A stretch of DNA of 64,000 bases from positions 62,001-126,000 of the forward strand of contig NZ_ASJC01000001.1 in NCBI RefSeq assembly GCF_000691145.1, in the 5' to 3' direction. The translations under genes and the position numbers were made by a program. Origin of the DNA: Bacillus altitudinis 41KF2b (GTDB lineage: Bacteria > Bacillota > Bacilli > Bacillales > Bacillaceae). The notes beneath the pieces were generated by a model. That model searched no databases and was not told the origin of the DNA. It was given only the letters and a program-made list of their open reading frames with translations. Positions 8,623 through 19,542 of the stretch are shown piece by piece. Each line of letters opens with the position of its first letter. The stretch's first letter is position 1.

Positions 8623-11600
8623 TTAGTGAACGTTAAAATATCGAGCTTCAGGATGAGAAACGACAATGGCTGAAACGGATGCTTCAGGCTCCATCATAAA
8701 CCCTTCTGTGAGATGAATCCCGATTTTTTCTGGCTGCAGCAGGTGGAATAGTTTTTCTTGGTCTTCTAGATTAGGGCACGCTGGATAGCCAAAGGAATAG
8801 CGCTGACCTTGATATTTGGCTTGGAAGCGTTTTTCCATCGTGAAATCGACTGGGTCTGGGAATCCCCATTTATCACGAATTACTTGATGCGTTCGTTCAG
8901 CCAAGCCTTCTGCAAGCTCAAGTGCTAAAGCTTGGACCGCATGCATTTTTAAATAGTCACCCTCTTGTTTAAATTGCTGCGCAACTTCTCGTATGCGGGC
9001 ACCAGCCGTCACTGCAAATAAGGCGATATAATCTTTCTCGTTCTCTCCGCTTTTCCGCACATAATCAGAAATAGACCGGTACGGAAGTTTTTCCTGTCTT
9101 GGAAATTGGAATGTCTCAATGACGCGGTCAGGCGCTTCTGGATCATAGATATGCAGGTCATTCCGATTTGAATTGGCAGGGAAGAATTGATAGACAAATG
9201 CAGGTGCAAACCAGTTTTTCTCTCTGCCTTCTTGAAGAAGATCTGTGATCAGTTGTTTTAACTCCAATGCTTTTGGATGCTGTTCAGCCAAGAGCTTTTT
9301 GACCTTTCCTTTTAAACCGAGATGATGGCCGATCAGCATTTGCTCATTGACATAGGGCATAATGTGGTGCAAATCAATATCCCGTACATAATGGCGTTTC
9401 GTATTTTCAGGCGTGAATATCGCTGCCTCCGGAAGTGTCGCGCGTTTTTCTAGTAATTCAATCACGGCTTTTGGCTGCTTTGTTTCTTTTTCCTTATGGA
9501 GTGTTTCTTGATCCTCTAAGGGTTTTGTTTGAAATTGAAGAGGGTTCGTTCTTAATTCATTCGCTAAAGACAGGCCGTCCATTGCATCTTTGGCGTAAAG
9601 GACGGGGCCATCATATTGAGGCGAAATTTTCATCTTCGTAAACTTCCGTGAAAGCGCCGCGCCGCCCACCAAAATGGGAACAGAGATGTTTGCTTTTTGT
9701 AAATCTTGAGCGGTCAAGACCATTTGCTGTGCTGATTTGACAAGTAAACCTGATAATCCAATCATATCTGGCTTTTCTTTTTGCACCGCTTCAATCAATG
9801 TTTGTGGGGTTACTTTGATTCCGAGATCGACGACGTGAAAGCCATTATTGCTCAAAATGATGTCGACCAGGTTTTTCCCTATATCATGGACATCTCCTTT
9901 GACGGTGGCGAGGAGAATCTTCCCTTTGCCGCTTGCGTCCTTTTTCTCCATAAATTGCTCAAGGTATGAAACAGATGCTTTCATGACCTCAGCGGATTGA
10001 AGCACTTCAGCTACAATCAATTCGTTTTGATTAAAAAGGCGCCCAACCTCCGACATTCCCTGCATTAATGGTCCATTGATGATATGAAGAGGTGATTCAA
10101 ATTTCTCCAAAGCAAGGGCAAGGTCATCAATCAGGCCTTCTTTCGTCCCTTCGACGACATAGAGTGCCAGCCTTTCATCAAGTGATAAGGAGATCTTTGG
10201 TTTCTTCTCTGTTTTCTTTTTCCCGCGATAAAATTGGGTGAACTCAGCAAGGGTTTGATCATTTGTTTCATAAAGTAAAGTTTCAGCCAGCTTGATTTCT
10301 TCCTTTGGAATTGAAGCGAAGCGTTCAAGCTTTTCAGTATTCACGATGGCATAATCAAGCCCCGCTTTGACGCAGTGATACAAATAAACGGCATTCAATA
10401 TTTCTCTGCCAACTGGCGGGAGTCCGAAAGACACGTTACTAATGCCTAAAATGGTGAGACATTCAGGCAGTGCTGCTTTGATTCGCTCAATGCCTTTAAT
10501 CGTCTCTTCAGCAGCACCAATATACTGTTCGTCTCCAGTACCTACTGGAAAGACAAGCGGGTCAAAAATGATATCACTCGCAGGGATTCCATATTTTTTC
10601 GTGAGCAGGTCATGGGATCTTACGGCAATCTCAAGTTTTCGATCTGCTGTGACGGCCATCCCTGTTTCATCGATTGTTCCAACAACAAGTGCACCGCCAT
10701 ATAGCTTGACAAGCGGAAGAATCTCTTCAAAGCGCTCTTCTCCATCCTCTAAATTAATAGAATTAATAATGGCTTTTCCTTGAGAATACATGAGTGCTTT
10801 TTCGATGACATGTTTATCGGTTGAATCAATGACAAAAGGAGCTTTCACTTTTTTCATGGCTTCTTTTAAAAAGCCTTCCATGTCTGCTATCTCATCACGA
10901 TCAGGGTCTGCTAGACACACATCAATGACGTGAGCGCCATTTTTCACTTGAGCACGAGCAATTTCTGCTGCCTCTTCAAACTTTTGTTCTGCGATGAGCC
11001 GTTTGAATTTGCGTGAACCAATGACATTTGTGCGCTCACCAACAAAGAGGGGGCGCATCGCTTCTTCATAAATGAGGGGCTCGATTCCTGATACGGTATG
11101 CGGTGATGACTCATGCGACATGCTGCGGGGCTGAAGCGAACGTACTTCATCTGACAATGCCTGAATATGTGCAGGCGTTGTACCGCAGCAGCCACCGACG
11201 ATATTTAACCAGCCTTCTTTTGCAAAAGCGGCAATTTTTTTAGCAAGCGAAGCAGGGGATTCGTGATATTGTCCTTCTTCATCAGGGAGACCAGCGTTTG
11301 GATAGCAACTGACAGCCGACTTTGAGATGGAGGAGAGTGTACGGATATGGTCTGTCATAAATTCTGGACCAGTTGCACAGTTTAGTCCGACGCTGATTGG
11401 TTTCATATGCTCAAGTGAGATATAAAAGGCTTCAATATCTTGGCCTGCAAGGGTAGTGCCCATCGGCTCAATCGTACCTGACACCATCAGTGGCAGCTCA
11501 ATACCGGTCGCTTGAAAGGCTTCTTGAATGCCTTTAAATCCAGCTTTGACATTCAACATGTCTTGACTCGTTTCTAAAAGAAGAGCATCACATTTCCCAT

Positions 11601-12051
11601 CAATCAGGGCGCGGGCTTGTTCTTCATAATTTGCAACGAGCTCTTCAAACGTTGTGCCGCCTGTTACGGATAATGTTTTTGTAGTGGGCCCCATTGCGCC
11701 TACAACAAAGCGGGGCCACTCTGGTGTGGACAAACGGTCTGTTTCACGCTTTGCCAGCTGAGCTGCTTTTACGTTCAATTCATAGGCGAGGTGGCCAAGT
11801 CCATATTCATCGAGAACGAGCTTCGTCGCGCCGAATGTATTTGTTTCGATTAAATCTGCACTTGCTTCAAGATATTGCCGGTGGATCGTGGAGATAATAT
11901 GAGGGGCTGTGACGTTCAAATATTCGTTACAGCCCTCATACTCTTCTCCGCCGAAATCCTCTGCTGTGAGATCGGCGTTTTGAATCATTGTGCCCATTGC
12001 ACCGTCAAGGACGAGGATGCGTTTTTTGAGCTGTTCAGTGATAGTTGGCAT
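8623..12051 (-). CDS. metH: Cobalamin-dependent methionine synthase MetH
   Basis: 1142 residues with the full module set. The homocysteine-binding barrel (1 to about 310) carries zinc cysteines in NCATG and [11 protein letters not shown]. The methyl-THF pterin domain (from about 330) starts [10 protein letters not shown]. The B12 domain has cobalt-ligand motif DVHDIGK near 715, and the SAM-dependent reactivation domain ends with [11 protein letters not shown]. It transfers methyl from methyl-THF to homocysteine. It overlaps yitJ by 17 bases, so both are expressed from the SAM riboswitch. B. subtilis 168 has only B12-independent MetE, so this is a notable difference. Confidence 0.97.
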   Translation of the reverse strand: MPTITEQLKKRILVLDGAMGTMIQNADLTAEDFGGEEYEGCNEYLNVTAPHIISTIHRQYLEASADLIETNTFGATKLVLDEYGLGHLAYELNVKAAQLAKRETDRLSTPEWPRFVVGAMGPTTKTLSVTGGTTFEELVANYEEQARALIDGKCDALLLETSQDMLNVKAGFKGIQEAFQATGIELPLMVSGTIEPMGTTLAGQDIEAFYISLEHMKPISVGLNCATGPEFMTDHIRTLSSISKSAVSCYPNAGLPDEEGQYHESPASLAKKIAAFAKEGWLNIVGGCCGTTPAHIQALSDEVRSLQPRSMSHESSPHTVSGIEPLIYEEAMRPLFVGERTNVIGSRKFKRLIAEQKFEEAAEIARAQVKNGAHVIDVCLADPDRDEIADMEGFLKEAMKKVKAPFVIDSTDKHVIEKALMYSQGKAIINSINLEDGEERFEEILPLVKLYGGALVVGTIDETGMAVTADRKLEIAVRSHDLLTKKYGIPASDIIFDPLVFPVGTGDEQYIGAAEETIKGIERIKAALPECLTILGISNVSFGLPPVGREILNAVYLYHCVKAGLDYAIVNTEKLERFASIPKEEIKLAETLLYETNDQTLAEFTQFYRGKKKTEKKPKISLSLDERLALYVVEGTKEGLIDDLALALEKFESPLHIINGPLMQGMSEVGRLFNQNELIVAEVLQSAEVMKASVSYLEQFMEKKDASGKGKILLATVKGDVHDIGKNLVDIILSNNGFHVVDLGIKVTPQTLIEAVQKEKPDMIGLSGLLVKSAQQMVLTAQDLQKANISVPILVGGAALSRKFTKMKISPQYDGPVLYAKDAMDGLSLANELRTNPLQFQTKPLEDQETLHKEKETKQPKAVIELLEKRATLPEAAIFTPENTKRHYVRDIDLHHIMPYVNEQMLIGHHLGLKGKVKKLLAEQHPKALELKQLITDLLQEGREKNWFAPAFVYQFFPANSNRNDLHIYDPEAPDRVIETFQFPRQEKLPYRSISDYVRKSGENEKDYIALFAVTAGARIREVAQQFKQEGDYLKMHAVQALALELAEGLAERTHQVIRDKWGFPDPVDFTMEKRFQAKYQGQRYSFGYPACPNLEDQEKLFHLLQPEKIGIHLTEGFMMEPEASVSAIVVSHPEARYFNVH

Positions 12052-13876
12052 GGATGTTTGGCTCCTTTTCTTTCTGATGGATGTAAGTTGTCAGTTCTGC
12101 TGTTAAATCTGATCGAAGGAAAGGGGTAATTAAATAGATGCCATTAAACAATTCACAGGCTGTATCTAATAAAGAACGGGCAATCGCTAATCCTTCTGTC
12201 CGCTGCTTTTCTTTATCTTCGCCTGCCTTGGCCATAATCTCACGAATCGAGTCAGACAATTTAATGCCGGGAATTTCATGATGAATAAACTCAGCATTTC
12301 GGCTGCTTGTCAGCGGCATAATACCGATGTAAATCGGTTTATCCAAATGTCGGCTTTCTTCATGAATCTTCACAAGCTGTTCCTCAGAGTATACAGGTTG
12401 TGAAATAAAATAATCGGCACCGTATTCGATTTTCTTCTCGAGGCGTTTGACCGCTTTATCAATATGACGGACATTTGGATTAAACGCGCCAGCCACTGAA
12501 AAATTGGTCTTTTTCCCGAGCGGCTTCCCAGAGAAAGATAGTCCCTCGTTAAATTGTTTGATCAGACGGATCAAATCAAAGGAGGTTAAATCATACACAG
12601 ATGTCGCACCTGGGAAGTCTCCAATTTTAGACGGATCGCCTGTGATGGCTAAAATATCGGTTAGTCCAAGCGTGTCCAGCCCCATTAAGTGGGATTGGAG
12701 TCCAATCAAATTGCGATCACGACATGTGATATGGACAAGTGAACGCATATCAAGCTGCTGTTTTAATAAAGCGCCGCATGCCACATTGCTAATACGCGGG
12801 GTAGCTAGAGAGTTATCGGCCAGCGTGAGGGCATCAATGCCAGCACTTTTTAATTCGTTCGCTGCGACAAGGAATTTTTCAAAGTTCAGCTTCTTCGGCG
12901 GGTCCAGCTCGACGATAATCGAACGTTTTTTCACAGCCAGCTCGTCAAGACCTGGTTCTGTCCGTTGATCTTGGATCGAAATGATTTCTTCTTTTAATAC
13001 TTTCACTTCTTTTTCGGTGATAGGTGCTAAATCTTTGACCGCCTCTGCCATGGCGCTTATATGCTGAGGGGTTGTTCCGCAGCAGCCTCCAATGATTCGT
13101 GCGCCCTGATTTCTAAACTCAAGTGCACTTTTTCGGAAATAATCATTATCTGTATCATAGACGAGTCTGCCTTCTTCAAGGGAGGGGAGACTGCTGTTTG
13201 GATAGACAGATAAATGAGAATTTTCCAAAAGTGGAACACCTTCAAGTGCCTGAATCATATGATAAGGGCCCAGCCGGCAGTTAATGCCGACGACATCAGC
13301 GCCAAGTGAGGATAATTCAGATAAACCGTCTTTTAGCGGTGTACCGTCCTGCAATACACCTTGCTCATGCATGGAGACGTTCATGACAATCGGAAGCGCT
13401 GTTTCTTTGCGCGCTATCTCAAGCACGGCCTTTGCTTCTTCAATATCGTAATACGTTTCAAGCAGTAATCCATCAGGCTCTTCATTTAAAAGGATATAGA
13501 GCTGTTCTCTAAAGCTCCGTTTAATCTCGTCTAAAGAGTAGGCATTTTTGTTAAATGTTCGAATGCCGCCGATCGTTCCGAGGACATAAGCTGAGCCAGC
13601 GGCTGCTTTGGCAATTTGTACAGCTTTTGTGTTAATGCGTTTTGTTTCTTCCTCTAAGCCGTAGCGGGATAGTTTAATATAATTCGCACCGTATGTGTTC
13701 GTTTGAATAATGTCCGCTCCAGCTTGCACATATGCCTCGTGCACTCTTTTGACTTCATCTTCTTTTGATAAATTTAATTCTTCAAAGCAGCGGTCAATGC
13801 CATAAGAGTATAAAAGTGTTCCCATTGCTCCATCAGCAATCAGTACGCGATTTTGTAAGTCTTGTAATAGGCCCAT
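12035..13876 (-). CDS. yitJ: Bifunctional homocysteine S-methyltransferase / 5,10-methylene-THF reductase YitJ
   Basis: 613 residues. The N-terminal homocysteine methyltransferase domain (to about 300) has [18 protein letters not shown] and the zinc motif [11 protein letters not shown]. The C-terminal MetF-like reductase domain (about 320-605) begins [10 protein letters not shown] and includes [11 protein letters not shown]. It makes 5-methyl-THF for methionine synthesis. ATG 13876 follows AAGGAGG. First gene after the S-box; metH downstream overlaps it, pairing production and use of methyl-THF. Confidence 0.95.
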   Translation of the reverse strand: MGLLQDLQNRVLIADGAMGTLLYSYGIDRCFEELNLSKEDEVKRVHEAYVQAGADIIQTNTYGANYIKLSRYGLEEETKRINTKAVQIAKAAAGSAYVLGTIGGIRTFNKNAYSLDEIKRSFREQLYILLNEEPDGLLLETYYDIEEAKAVLEIARKETALPIVMNVSMHEQGVLQDGTPLKDGLSELSSLGADVVGINCRLGPYHMIQALEGVPLLENSHLSVYPNSSLPSLEEGRLVYDTDNDYFRKSALEFRNQGARIIGGCCGTTPQHISAMAEAVKDLAPITEKEVKVLKEEIISIQDQRTEPGLDELAVKKRSIIVELDPPKKLNFEKFLVAANELKSAGIDALTLADNSLATPRISNVACGALLKQQLDMRSLVHITCRDRNLIGLQSHLMGLDTLGLTDILAITGDPSKIGDFPGATSVYDLTSFDLIRLIKQFNEGLSFSGKPLGKKTNFSVAGAFNPNVRHIDKAVKRLEKKIEYGADYFISQPVYSEEQLVKIHEESRHLDKPIYIGIMPLTSSRNAEFIHHEIPGIKLSDSIREIMAKAGEDKEKQRTEGLAIARSLLDTACELFNGIYLITPFLRSDLTAELTTYIHQKEKEPNIHANYH

Positions 13877-13902
13877 TGGTTTCCTCCTTATTTCTATGTA
13901 AC

Positions 13903-14073
13903 AAAAAAAGCCTTCTGATAAGAAGAAGACTTTTTGGCTGTATGGAAATTCTTCTCCTTATCTTCCAAGCAGTTGCTTGCTGGATTTAGCACCTTGGTCA
14001 TAGAAAATAGATTTCTACTACACCGGTTGCTGAGGCTTCACAGGGCCAGTCCCTCTGCCTCTCTTGATAAGAA
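13903..14073 (-). ncRNA. SAM-I (S-box) riboswitch with terminator
   Basis: On the minus strand the leader begins CTTATCAAGAGAGGC, continues with AGAGGGACTGGCCC and TGAAGCCTCAGCAACC, and has the GGTGCTAAATCC segment: the classical S-box aptamer. Its 3' part is a terminator with arms around 13907-13934 followed by seven T. High SAM is expected to terminate transcription before yitJ-metH. Confidence 0.96.
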
Positions 14074-14154
14074 AGCGATATGAACATGTCAATGAATTGA
14101 ACTTCCATCAACTGTATCGAAAAAATCGGAAATAATCAATGGAAAATTTGAAAT

Positions 14155-14646
14155 TTATCGAAAATTTATAAATTGGACGTCAATAGGTAAATCTGCCTTG
14201 CGCATAAGCGCAATCACTTCTTGTAAATCATCTTTATTTTTTCCTGTCACACGCACTTGATCATCTTGAAATTGCGACTTTACTTTTATACCAGATTGTT
14301 TGATCAAGGCATTGATCTTTTTGGCATTGTCCTTATCAATCCCGCTAATCAGCTTTGCACGCTGGCGAACGGTTCCACCTAGGGCATGTTCTGTTTTTCC
14401 GTAGTCAATGTTTTTAGTCGGTACGTTTCGTTTAATCAGTTTTGTCACAAGGACATCCTTTAGCTGCTCCAGCTTGAAGTCATCATCAGAAATGAGAACG
14501 AGTTCTTCTTTTTCTAGTGAAATATCACTTTTACTTCCTTTAAAATCATAACGGTTTTTAATTTCTTTCAGTGCTGCTTGAATGGCGTTTTGCACCTCTG
14601 GCAGCTCCACCTTCGATACAATATCAAATGAACTTTCTTTTGCCAT
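14155..14646 (-). CDS. yitK: YajQ-family nucleotide-binding protein YitK
   Basis: 163 residues from ATG 14646, with GGAGGT 8 bases upstream; GTG 14649 is one codon earlier and less well spaced. The sequence starts [13 protein letters not shown] and contains [12 protein letters not shown], both hallmarks of the UPF0234/YajQ family. Homologues bind nucleotides, and cyclic di-GMP in Xanthomonas; the role in Bacillus is not established. Divergent from cvfB, as in B. subtilis. Confidence 0.93.
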   Translation of the reverse strand: MAKESSFDIVSKVELPEVQNAIQAALKEIKNRYDFKGSKSDISLEKEELVLISDDDFKLEQLKDVLVTKLIKRNVPTKNIDYGKTEHALGGTVRQRAKLISGIDKDNAKKINALIKQSGIKVKSQFQDDQVRVTGKNKDDLQEVIALMRKADLPIDVQFINFR

Positions 14647-14785
14647 CACATATGACCTCCAACTATAGATATTGCGTCTATTTTATCATGCCAATAGGGG
14701 AAGAAGAAACTTTATCGAAGAGAGTTAAGATGCATGCGGTATAATTCAAGTGCAGTTTGTCCACTTTAGCTAACAGAACTAGAGA

Positions 14786-14814
14786 TGTTCATGATGACAG
14801 AAGTATAGTAGAAT
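14786..14814 (+). promoter_or_regulatory. Candidate SigA promoter of cvfB
   Basis: TGTTCA, 17 bases, TAGAAT, about 50 bases before the cvfB start. Several other weak -10-like boxes lie nearby, including TATAAT at 14740, which lacks a good -35. Confidence 0.4.
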
Positions 14815-14872
14815 AAAGTGAATCAAAAGATGAACGAACGCTCTTTTAAGGGCAGATAGGAAGGAAGAGAAC

Positions 14873-15721
14873 ATGAGACCAGGTGAGCAACTGACCTTGC
14901 AAATAGATAACGAGATGGAATACGGCTACTTTTTAACAGATGGCGAAGATTCTGTCCTCCTACATCGCAGTGAGATGACAGAGGATATTGGAGATCGTGA
15001 TGAAGTAGAGGTCTACTTATATGTAGATCATGAGGAAAGACTGGCAGCGACGATGAAAATTCCTAAAATCAATGCACATACATACGACTGGGTAGAAGTC
15101 GTAGACGTTGTAGAAGGTATGGGTGCTTTTGTCGATATAGGTTTGTCAAAGGATGCACTTGTTGCAACTGAACACCTCCCGCCTTTTGAGGAAGCGTGGC
15201 CGAAAAAAGGCGACAAACTATACTGTATGCTCAAAGTGACAAGTTACGGGAGAATGTTCGCAAAACCAGCCACTGAAGATGTGATCAGTGAATTATTTAC
15301 TGAAGCGCCAGAAACGTTAATGAACAAAGAAATCACGGGGACAATTTATCGCTTAATTGCGACAGGTTCTTTTATGCTGACAGATACAGGCGTGCGTGGA
15401 TTTATCCACCGCACGGAACGAAAGGAAGAGCCTAGATTGGGATCGACCGTGACAGGACGCGTCATTGCAGTGAAAGAGGACGGAACTGTAAACGTTTCTC
15501 TGCTTCCGAGAAAGCAGGATGCATTATCTGTCGATGCAGAAGAAATCTTAACTTACATGAGAACGAGAAACGGTGCAATGCCTTTCGGCGATAAAAGCGA
15601 TCCAGAAGATATCCGGGAAAGATTTCAAATGAGCAAAGCAGCCTTCAAACGAGCATTAGGTCATCTGATGAAAAATGATCTTGTTTACCAAAAAGAAGGA
15701 TGGACATACGAGAAAAAGTGA
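14873..15721 (+). CDS. cvfB: S1-domain RNA-binding protein CvfB (YitL)
   Basis: 282 residues with repeated S1-like OB folds (an imperfect N-terminal one, then around 65-130 and 150-210, e.g. GMGAFVDIGLSKDALV) and a C-terminal winged helix (about 225-280). This is the CvfB family, which binds RNA and affects virulence-regulator expression in Staphylococcus. ATG 14873 follows AGGAAGGAAG. The stop codon is inside the terminator stem. Confidence 0.9.
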   Translation: MRPGEQLTLQIDNEMEYGYFLTDGEDSVLLHRSEMTEDIGDRDEVEVYLYVDHEERLAATMKIPKINAHTYDWVEVVDVVEGMGAFVDIGLSKDALVATEHLPPFEEAWPKKGDKLYCMLKVTSYGRMFAKPATEDVISELFTEAPETLMNKEITGTIYRLIATGSFMLTDTGVRGFIHRTERKEEPRLGSTVTGRVIAVKEDGTVNVSLLPRKQDALSVDAEEILTYMRTRNGAMPFGDKSDPEDIRERFQMSKAAFKRALGHLMKNDLVYQKEGWTYEKK

Positions 15722-15742
15722 GCATTTGCTCACTTTTTTTAT
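15714..15742 (+). terminator. cvfB terminator
   Basis: AAAAAGTGAGCA pairs with TGCTCACTTTTT; the cvfB TGA stop lies in the left arm. A T run follows. Confidence 0.88.
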
Positions 15743-15814
15743 TTTTGTCATAAATAATGGTTTTTTTCAGTGAAAAAAGTCATGAAAAAAGCTGAAAATC
15801 CTTCACTTTATCAT

Positions 15815-15841
15815 TGAAACAATGACTCTCAAATCCGATAA
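15815..15841 (+). promoter_or_regulatory. SigD-like promoter of the BMP-MCP operon
   Basis: TGAA, 15 bases, TCCGATAA (SigD consensus TAAA-N15-GCCGATAT, 3 of 4 and 6 of 8). The expected start, near 15848, leaves a sensible leader only if translation begins at ATG 15879. The same region also reads TGAAAC-N15-CGAT, so an ECF sigma factor is an alternative. Bacillus chemoreceptor genes are usually SigD-dependent. Confidence 0.5.
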
Positions 15842-15878
15842 ATAAGGGGTAAGGATGATAAAAGGAGTGTGTTTTTGG

Positions 15879-16856
15879 ATGAAAGTGAAGATTTCATTAC
15901 TTCTGATGGCAGCGATGATCATGGTACTCGCCTCATGCAGCAATCAGCAGGGAGGACCACCGGTATCAAATACGAAGCATATTGGTGTCATGCTGACGGA
16001 TGATGGTCTTGGTGATCAATCATTTAACGATTCATCATTTAAAGGATTAGAAAAAGCACGTGATGAGCTTGGCATTGAATTCGATTATAGAGAAATTGCA
16101 GAAACCGATACATATGAAAAAGGGCTGACCGAGCTTGTGAAAGATGGAAATGACCTGATCATCGGTGTAGGTTTCAGTATGCAAGAAGACTTAGAAAAGG
16201 TAGCGAAAAAATATCCGAAAAAGCAATTTTTACTCATTGATGCTGTGTCTGAACTGAAAAATGTCACATCAGTGACTTTTAAAGAAGAGCAGGGCAGCTA
16301 TTTAGCGGGAGCTCTTGCTGCCATGACAACAAAAAGTGATGTTATTGGTTTTGTGGGCGGAGTCGATGCAGAGGTGATCCACCGATTTGAACAAGGCTAT
16401 CAAAAAGGCGCAAAATCAGTGAATCCGAAAATCAAGGTCGTATCCACGTATGCTGGCACATTTAGTGATGCAGGCAAAGGCAGTAACATAGCGAAAGACA
16501 TGATCAAAAAGAAAGCAGATGTTTTATATGCCGCAGCCGGTTATACGGGTGTTGGTGTATTAAAAGAAGCGCAAACGCAAGGCAAATATGCAATCGGCGT
16601 GGACAGCGATCAGTATTATACAGCTGAAAAAGCCGTTATTTCGTCTATGGTCAAAAAAGTAGATGAAGTCGTCTATCAATTCAGCGAACAGCTCGTCAAA
16701 AGCAGCAACATCAAAAGTGGACATATCGTTTACGACTTAAGTAATGACGGAATCGATATGGCAAGAATCCGGGTGCTCAAAGATGCTGAGAAATTGACCA
16801 AAAAATTAAATGGACTGAAGCAAACACTTCTGAAAGAAGAGGGGGCAGCATCATGA
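15879..16856 (+). CDS. BMP-family substrate-binding lipoprotein
   Basis: 325 residues from ATG 15879, giving a textbook lipoprotein signal ending LASC with lipid-bearing Cys at residue 20; AAAGGAG is upstream. ATG 15855 would leave almost no leader after the promoter. The basic membrane protein (BMP/PnrA) fold shows [33 protein letters not shown] and [12 protein letters not shown]. Relatives bind purine nucleosides. No ABC permease or ATPase is nearby; instead the stop overlaps the start of a chemoreceptor (ATGA). It may present a ligand to that receptor. It is paralogous in fold to Med in this window. Confidence 0.87.
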   Translation: MKVKISLLLMAAMIMVLASCSNQQGGPPVSNTKHIGVMLTDDGLGDQSFNDSSFKGLEKARDELGIEFDYREIAETDTYEKGLTELVKDGNDLIIGVGFSMQEDLEKVAKKYPKKQFLLIDAVSELKNVTSVTFKEEQGSYLAGALAAMTTKSDVIGFVGGVDAEVIHRFEQGYQKGAKSVNPKIKVVSTYAGTFSDAGKGSNIAKDMIKKKADVLYAAAGYTGVGVLKEAQTQGKYAIGVDSDQYYTAEKAVISSMVKKVDEVVYQFSEQLVKSSNIKSGHIVYDLSNDGIDMARIRVLKDAEKLTKKLNGLKQTLLKEEGAAS

Positions 16857-18502
16857 GCTTACGCATCAAAATTTTGCTCAACTCACTCATTTCACTTCTT
16901 TTAGCGGTTGGCGTAATTGCCTTTATTATTGTGAGTATGACAAAGATTCAGTCATCAAGCGAAACAGAAGTTCAAACCTTACTGAACGTACAAAAAACGA
17001 AGGCCAGCTTTGAAAGTGTCGAACAAGCCATGACCAATTATTCCATGACCCTTTCAGATGAACAGCTAGAGGTCGTTCAAACCGATATATCGACAGCGAA
17101 AAAACAGCTGCAAACGTTAAACAAAAACGCAGGAAATATGAACAAAGAAGCCCTAACACGGTTAAATTCAAAGTTTGACACATGGACGCAAGAAGCAAAC
17201 AATGCCATTGGTGAAAAAAATGCCTCTGATGCCAGACGAGTGGCTGCCAGAATTGACGGTGTTTTAAACGACGTGCATACGATGAATAAAAGAGCACAAG
17301 AAGCGTATGAATACCATTTAGAGGAGGCGGCAGACAATGTGCAAAGGATCATCACAAGCGCATCTGTCGCAGCCCTCACGCTGATTGTCATCGCCGTCTT
17401 TTTAAATATTGGTTTAACGAGATCCATTGTGACACCAATCAAATCCCTTTCTTACCGGGCAAAACAGATTGCCGAAGGAAACCTCGCTGTGGAGCGGATG
17501 AACATCAAGCGTAAAGATGAAATCGGCGGATTAAATGAGTCGTTCAATCAAATGACGGATCAGCTGATTAGCTTGATTCAAGAAATCAGCCATGTCTCAA
17601 GCCAAGTAGAATCATTTTCGATTCAGTTAGATGATGAAAACAAAAAGCTTATGGAATCAGCCAATCAAGTGTCTGTATCGACAGACGAAATGGCAAATGG
17701 TTCACAAGCGATTTCAGAAGACCTTCAGCATGGCGTTAGTTTGATTGAGAAAATGGATTCACATGGCCGTAAGAATTCCGAAAGATCACATACAGTCATC
17801 CGTAGTACAGAGGATGCCATTGAAGCGGTAGAAAGCGGAAAGCACACGTTAACAGAAACAAAAGCAGCCATTGAAAAAAATACACGTGCGACGAGACAAA
17901 TTGAAGAGTCTGCAGGAGAATTCACTCAGTACGCAAGCGGAATCTCCGAAATGGCCAAAACGGTTTCTGATATTGCAGACCAGACAAACCTCCTCTCGCT
18001 CAATGCGGCGATTGAAGCGGCAAGAGCAGGAGAAGCTGGCAAAGGGTTTGCCGTCGTAGCGGACGAAATTCGTAAGCTGGCAGATGAATCGTCTCGTGCA
18101 ACAAGACAAATTTTTGACATGGTGAGTCATATTGAAAAAGGCATTCAATCCATTAGCCAAACTGTACAAGAAGGGGTCAAGCTATCACTTCAGCAGCAAG
18201 ATGCAATGGACAAAACCTCACACTCCTTTGAAGATATAGAAAAAAAAGCACAACATATTAAGCAAGAAATGGCGGTCTTAAATGACCAAATTATTCAATC
18301 AACAGAGCTTGGCGGACAAGTGCTGCACTCGATTGAAAATATTAGTGCCGTTGTAGAAGAAACGGCAGCGGGCAGCGAAGAAATTTCTGCCTCGGCAAAC
18401 GAACAACTGCAATCTTTCCATCAAATGAACAAACAAGTAGAAGAACTGATGAGTATGACGGCAAGGTTAAACGAAACCGTTCACCGATTTAAGCTATCAT
18501 AA
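16853..18502 (+). CDS. Methyl-accepting chemotaxis protein
   Basis: 549 residues: TM1 at about 9-31, an extracellular helical domain of about 135 residues resembling the four-helix-bundle sensor, TM2 at about 170-190, a HAMP domain (about 192-245), then the cytoplasmic methylation and signalling helices. The CheA/CheW-binding hairpin contains the conserved [20 protein letters not shown] core. It lacks a dCACHE domain, unlike most Bacillus amino-acid receptors. Overlaps the BMP lipoprotein gene by 4 bases. The ligand is unknown. Confidence 0.93.
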   Translation: MSLRIKILLNSLISLLLAVGVIAFIIVSMTKIQSSSETEVQTLLNVQKTKASFESVEQAMTNYSMTLSDEQLEVVQTDISTAKKQLQTLNKNAGNMNKEALTRLNSKFDTWTQEANNAIGEKNASDARRVAARIDGVLNDVHTMNKRAQEAYEYHLEEAADNVQRIITSASVAALTLIVIAVFLNIGLTRSIVTPIKSLSYRAKQIAEGNLAVERMNIKRKDEIGGLNESFNQMTDQLISLIQEISHVSSQVESFSIQLDDENKKLMESANQVSVSTDEMANGSQAISEDLQHGVSLIEKMDSHGRKNSERSHTVIRSTEDAIEAVESGKHTLTETKAAIEKNTRATRQIEESAGEFTQYASGISEMAKTVSDIADQTNLLSLNAAIEAARAGEAGKGFAVVADEIRKLADESSRATRQIFDMVSHIEKGIQSISQTVQEGVKLSLQQQDAMDKTSHSFEDIEKKAQHIKQEMAVLNDQIIQSTELGGQVLHSIENISAVVEETAAGSEEISASANEQLQSFHQMNKQVEELMSMTARLNETVHRFKLS

Positions 18503-18503
18503 G

Positions 18504-18545
18504 AAAAGCACCCTTCCCGTGATGTTTCAGGGAAGGGTGCTTTTT
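18504..18545 (+). terminator. Terminator after the MCP gene (bidirectional)
   Basis: Fifteen-base arms beginning AAAAGCACCCTTCCC, an 11-base loop, then a T run. The converging yitS stop lies at its right edge, so it can serve both. Confidence 0.92.
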
Positions 18546-19401
18546 ATGATGGGCTGCCTGTAAAGAAGATGGCAAGTGTGCTAGGGCCTGAGTGGGACCC
18601 GACAGCCGCGCCGATGACCTGGATGTCGATTTCTTTTGGATGAAATTCGGCTTCGATTAATTGTCTCATTTCTTCTGCAAGTGCAGGGTCGTCTCCATGA
18701 CTAATGCCAACAGTTTGACTAGACCAGTCAGATCCGCGTTCTTTCATTAGCTCGATAATGCGTTTCAACAATTTTTTCCGGCCACGAATTTTTTCAAGGG
18801 GTATCAGTTTTCCATCCTCAACGTGTAAAATGGGTTTAATACTTAACAACCCGCCAACAAATGCGGACGCTTTACTGATTCTTCCGCCTCTTGCTAAATA
18901 CGATAAATCGTCTACAGTAAAAATATGTTGTAAAGATTCACAAAAATGCTTTACAGACGTTTCAATTTCTTGTATTGTATTTCCGTCAATGGCAAGTGAT
19001 TGAGCGTGTTTGACAGCTAGTCCATAACCAAGTGAAGCACATTTAGAATCAATGATTCGTAAATCGAAATCAGGGTATTCTTCCTTCACTTCGTTTGCCA
19101 TCATCACAGCGGTTTGGTATGTACCTGAAAGCTCTGATGAAAAGGCAACATAAATAGCGGATATATGGGTTTGTGCTGCAGAAACAAAGGCTTCTTTGAT
19201 CCGGTTCGGTGAAGCTTGTGATGTTTTTGGACTTGCACCTTGTCTCATCGCATCAAATACTTGTTTTGGTTCAATGGTGATCAAATCCTCAAATTCCTGC
19301 TCGCCGAGTAATACACGCAGCGGAATGAGTGTCATGTTTTGTTCATCATAATAAGAAAGAGGCAGATCAGCAGCACTGTCTGCTATGATATGAACAGTCA
19401 T
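18544..19401 (-). CDS. yitS: DegV-family fatty-acid-binding protein YitS
   Basis: 285 residues from ATG 19401; TTG 19404 just before it is less well spaced from AGAAGGG. The N terminus [11 protein letters not shown] and the [14 protein letters not shown] segment are DegV signatures; DegV/FakB proteins bind a fatty acid and can present it to kinase FakA. Which fatty acid is bound is not visible. Synteny with yitT agrees with B. subtilis. Confidence 0.93.
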   Translation of the reverse strand: MTVHIIADSAADLPLSYYDEQNMTLIPLRVLLGEQEFEDLITIEPKQVFDAMRQGASPKTSQASPNRIKEAFVSAAQTHISAIYVAFSSELSGTYQTAVMMANEVKEEYPDFDLRIIDSKCASLGYGLAVKHAQSLAIDGNTIQEIETSVKHFCESLQHIFTVDDLSYLARGGRISKASAFVGGLLSIKPILHVEDGKLIPLEKIRGRKKLLKRIIELMKERGSDWSSQTVGISHGDDPALAEEMRQLIEAEFHPKEIDIQVIGAAVGSHSGPSTLAIFFTGSPS

Positions 19402-19542
19402 CAAAATCCCTTCTTTCTAAAAAAATCAACCATATTTTACATCTTTTTAGCCTAACTATATCATAGAAAATCATTTTTTCGTGTTCAAATTCTAAATTTT
19501 AGGGAAAACCATAGAGAGAATGGTAAGTGGAGGAATGACAAC

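Noticed and set aside
12504..12968. Plus-strand open frame of 154 codons inside yitJ
   Set aside because: Antisense to a clearly conserved enzyme; low-complexity serine-rich translation typical of shadow frames.
14740..14745. TATAAT as the cvfB -10
   Set aside because: No acceptable -35 at 16-18 bases; the downstream TGTTCA-N17-TAGAAT pair is better spaced.
15855..15878. Upstream ATG start for the BMP lipoprotein
   Set aside because: It would move the lipobox to an unusual depth and leave almost no leader after the promoter at 15815-15841.
16926..17442. Overlapping minus-strand frames inside the MCP gene
   Set aside because: Shadows of the helical MCP coding sequence, with no ribosome sites or known domains.
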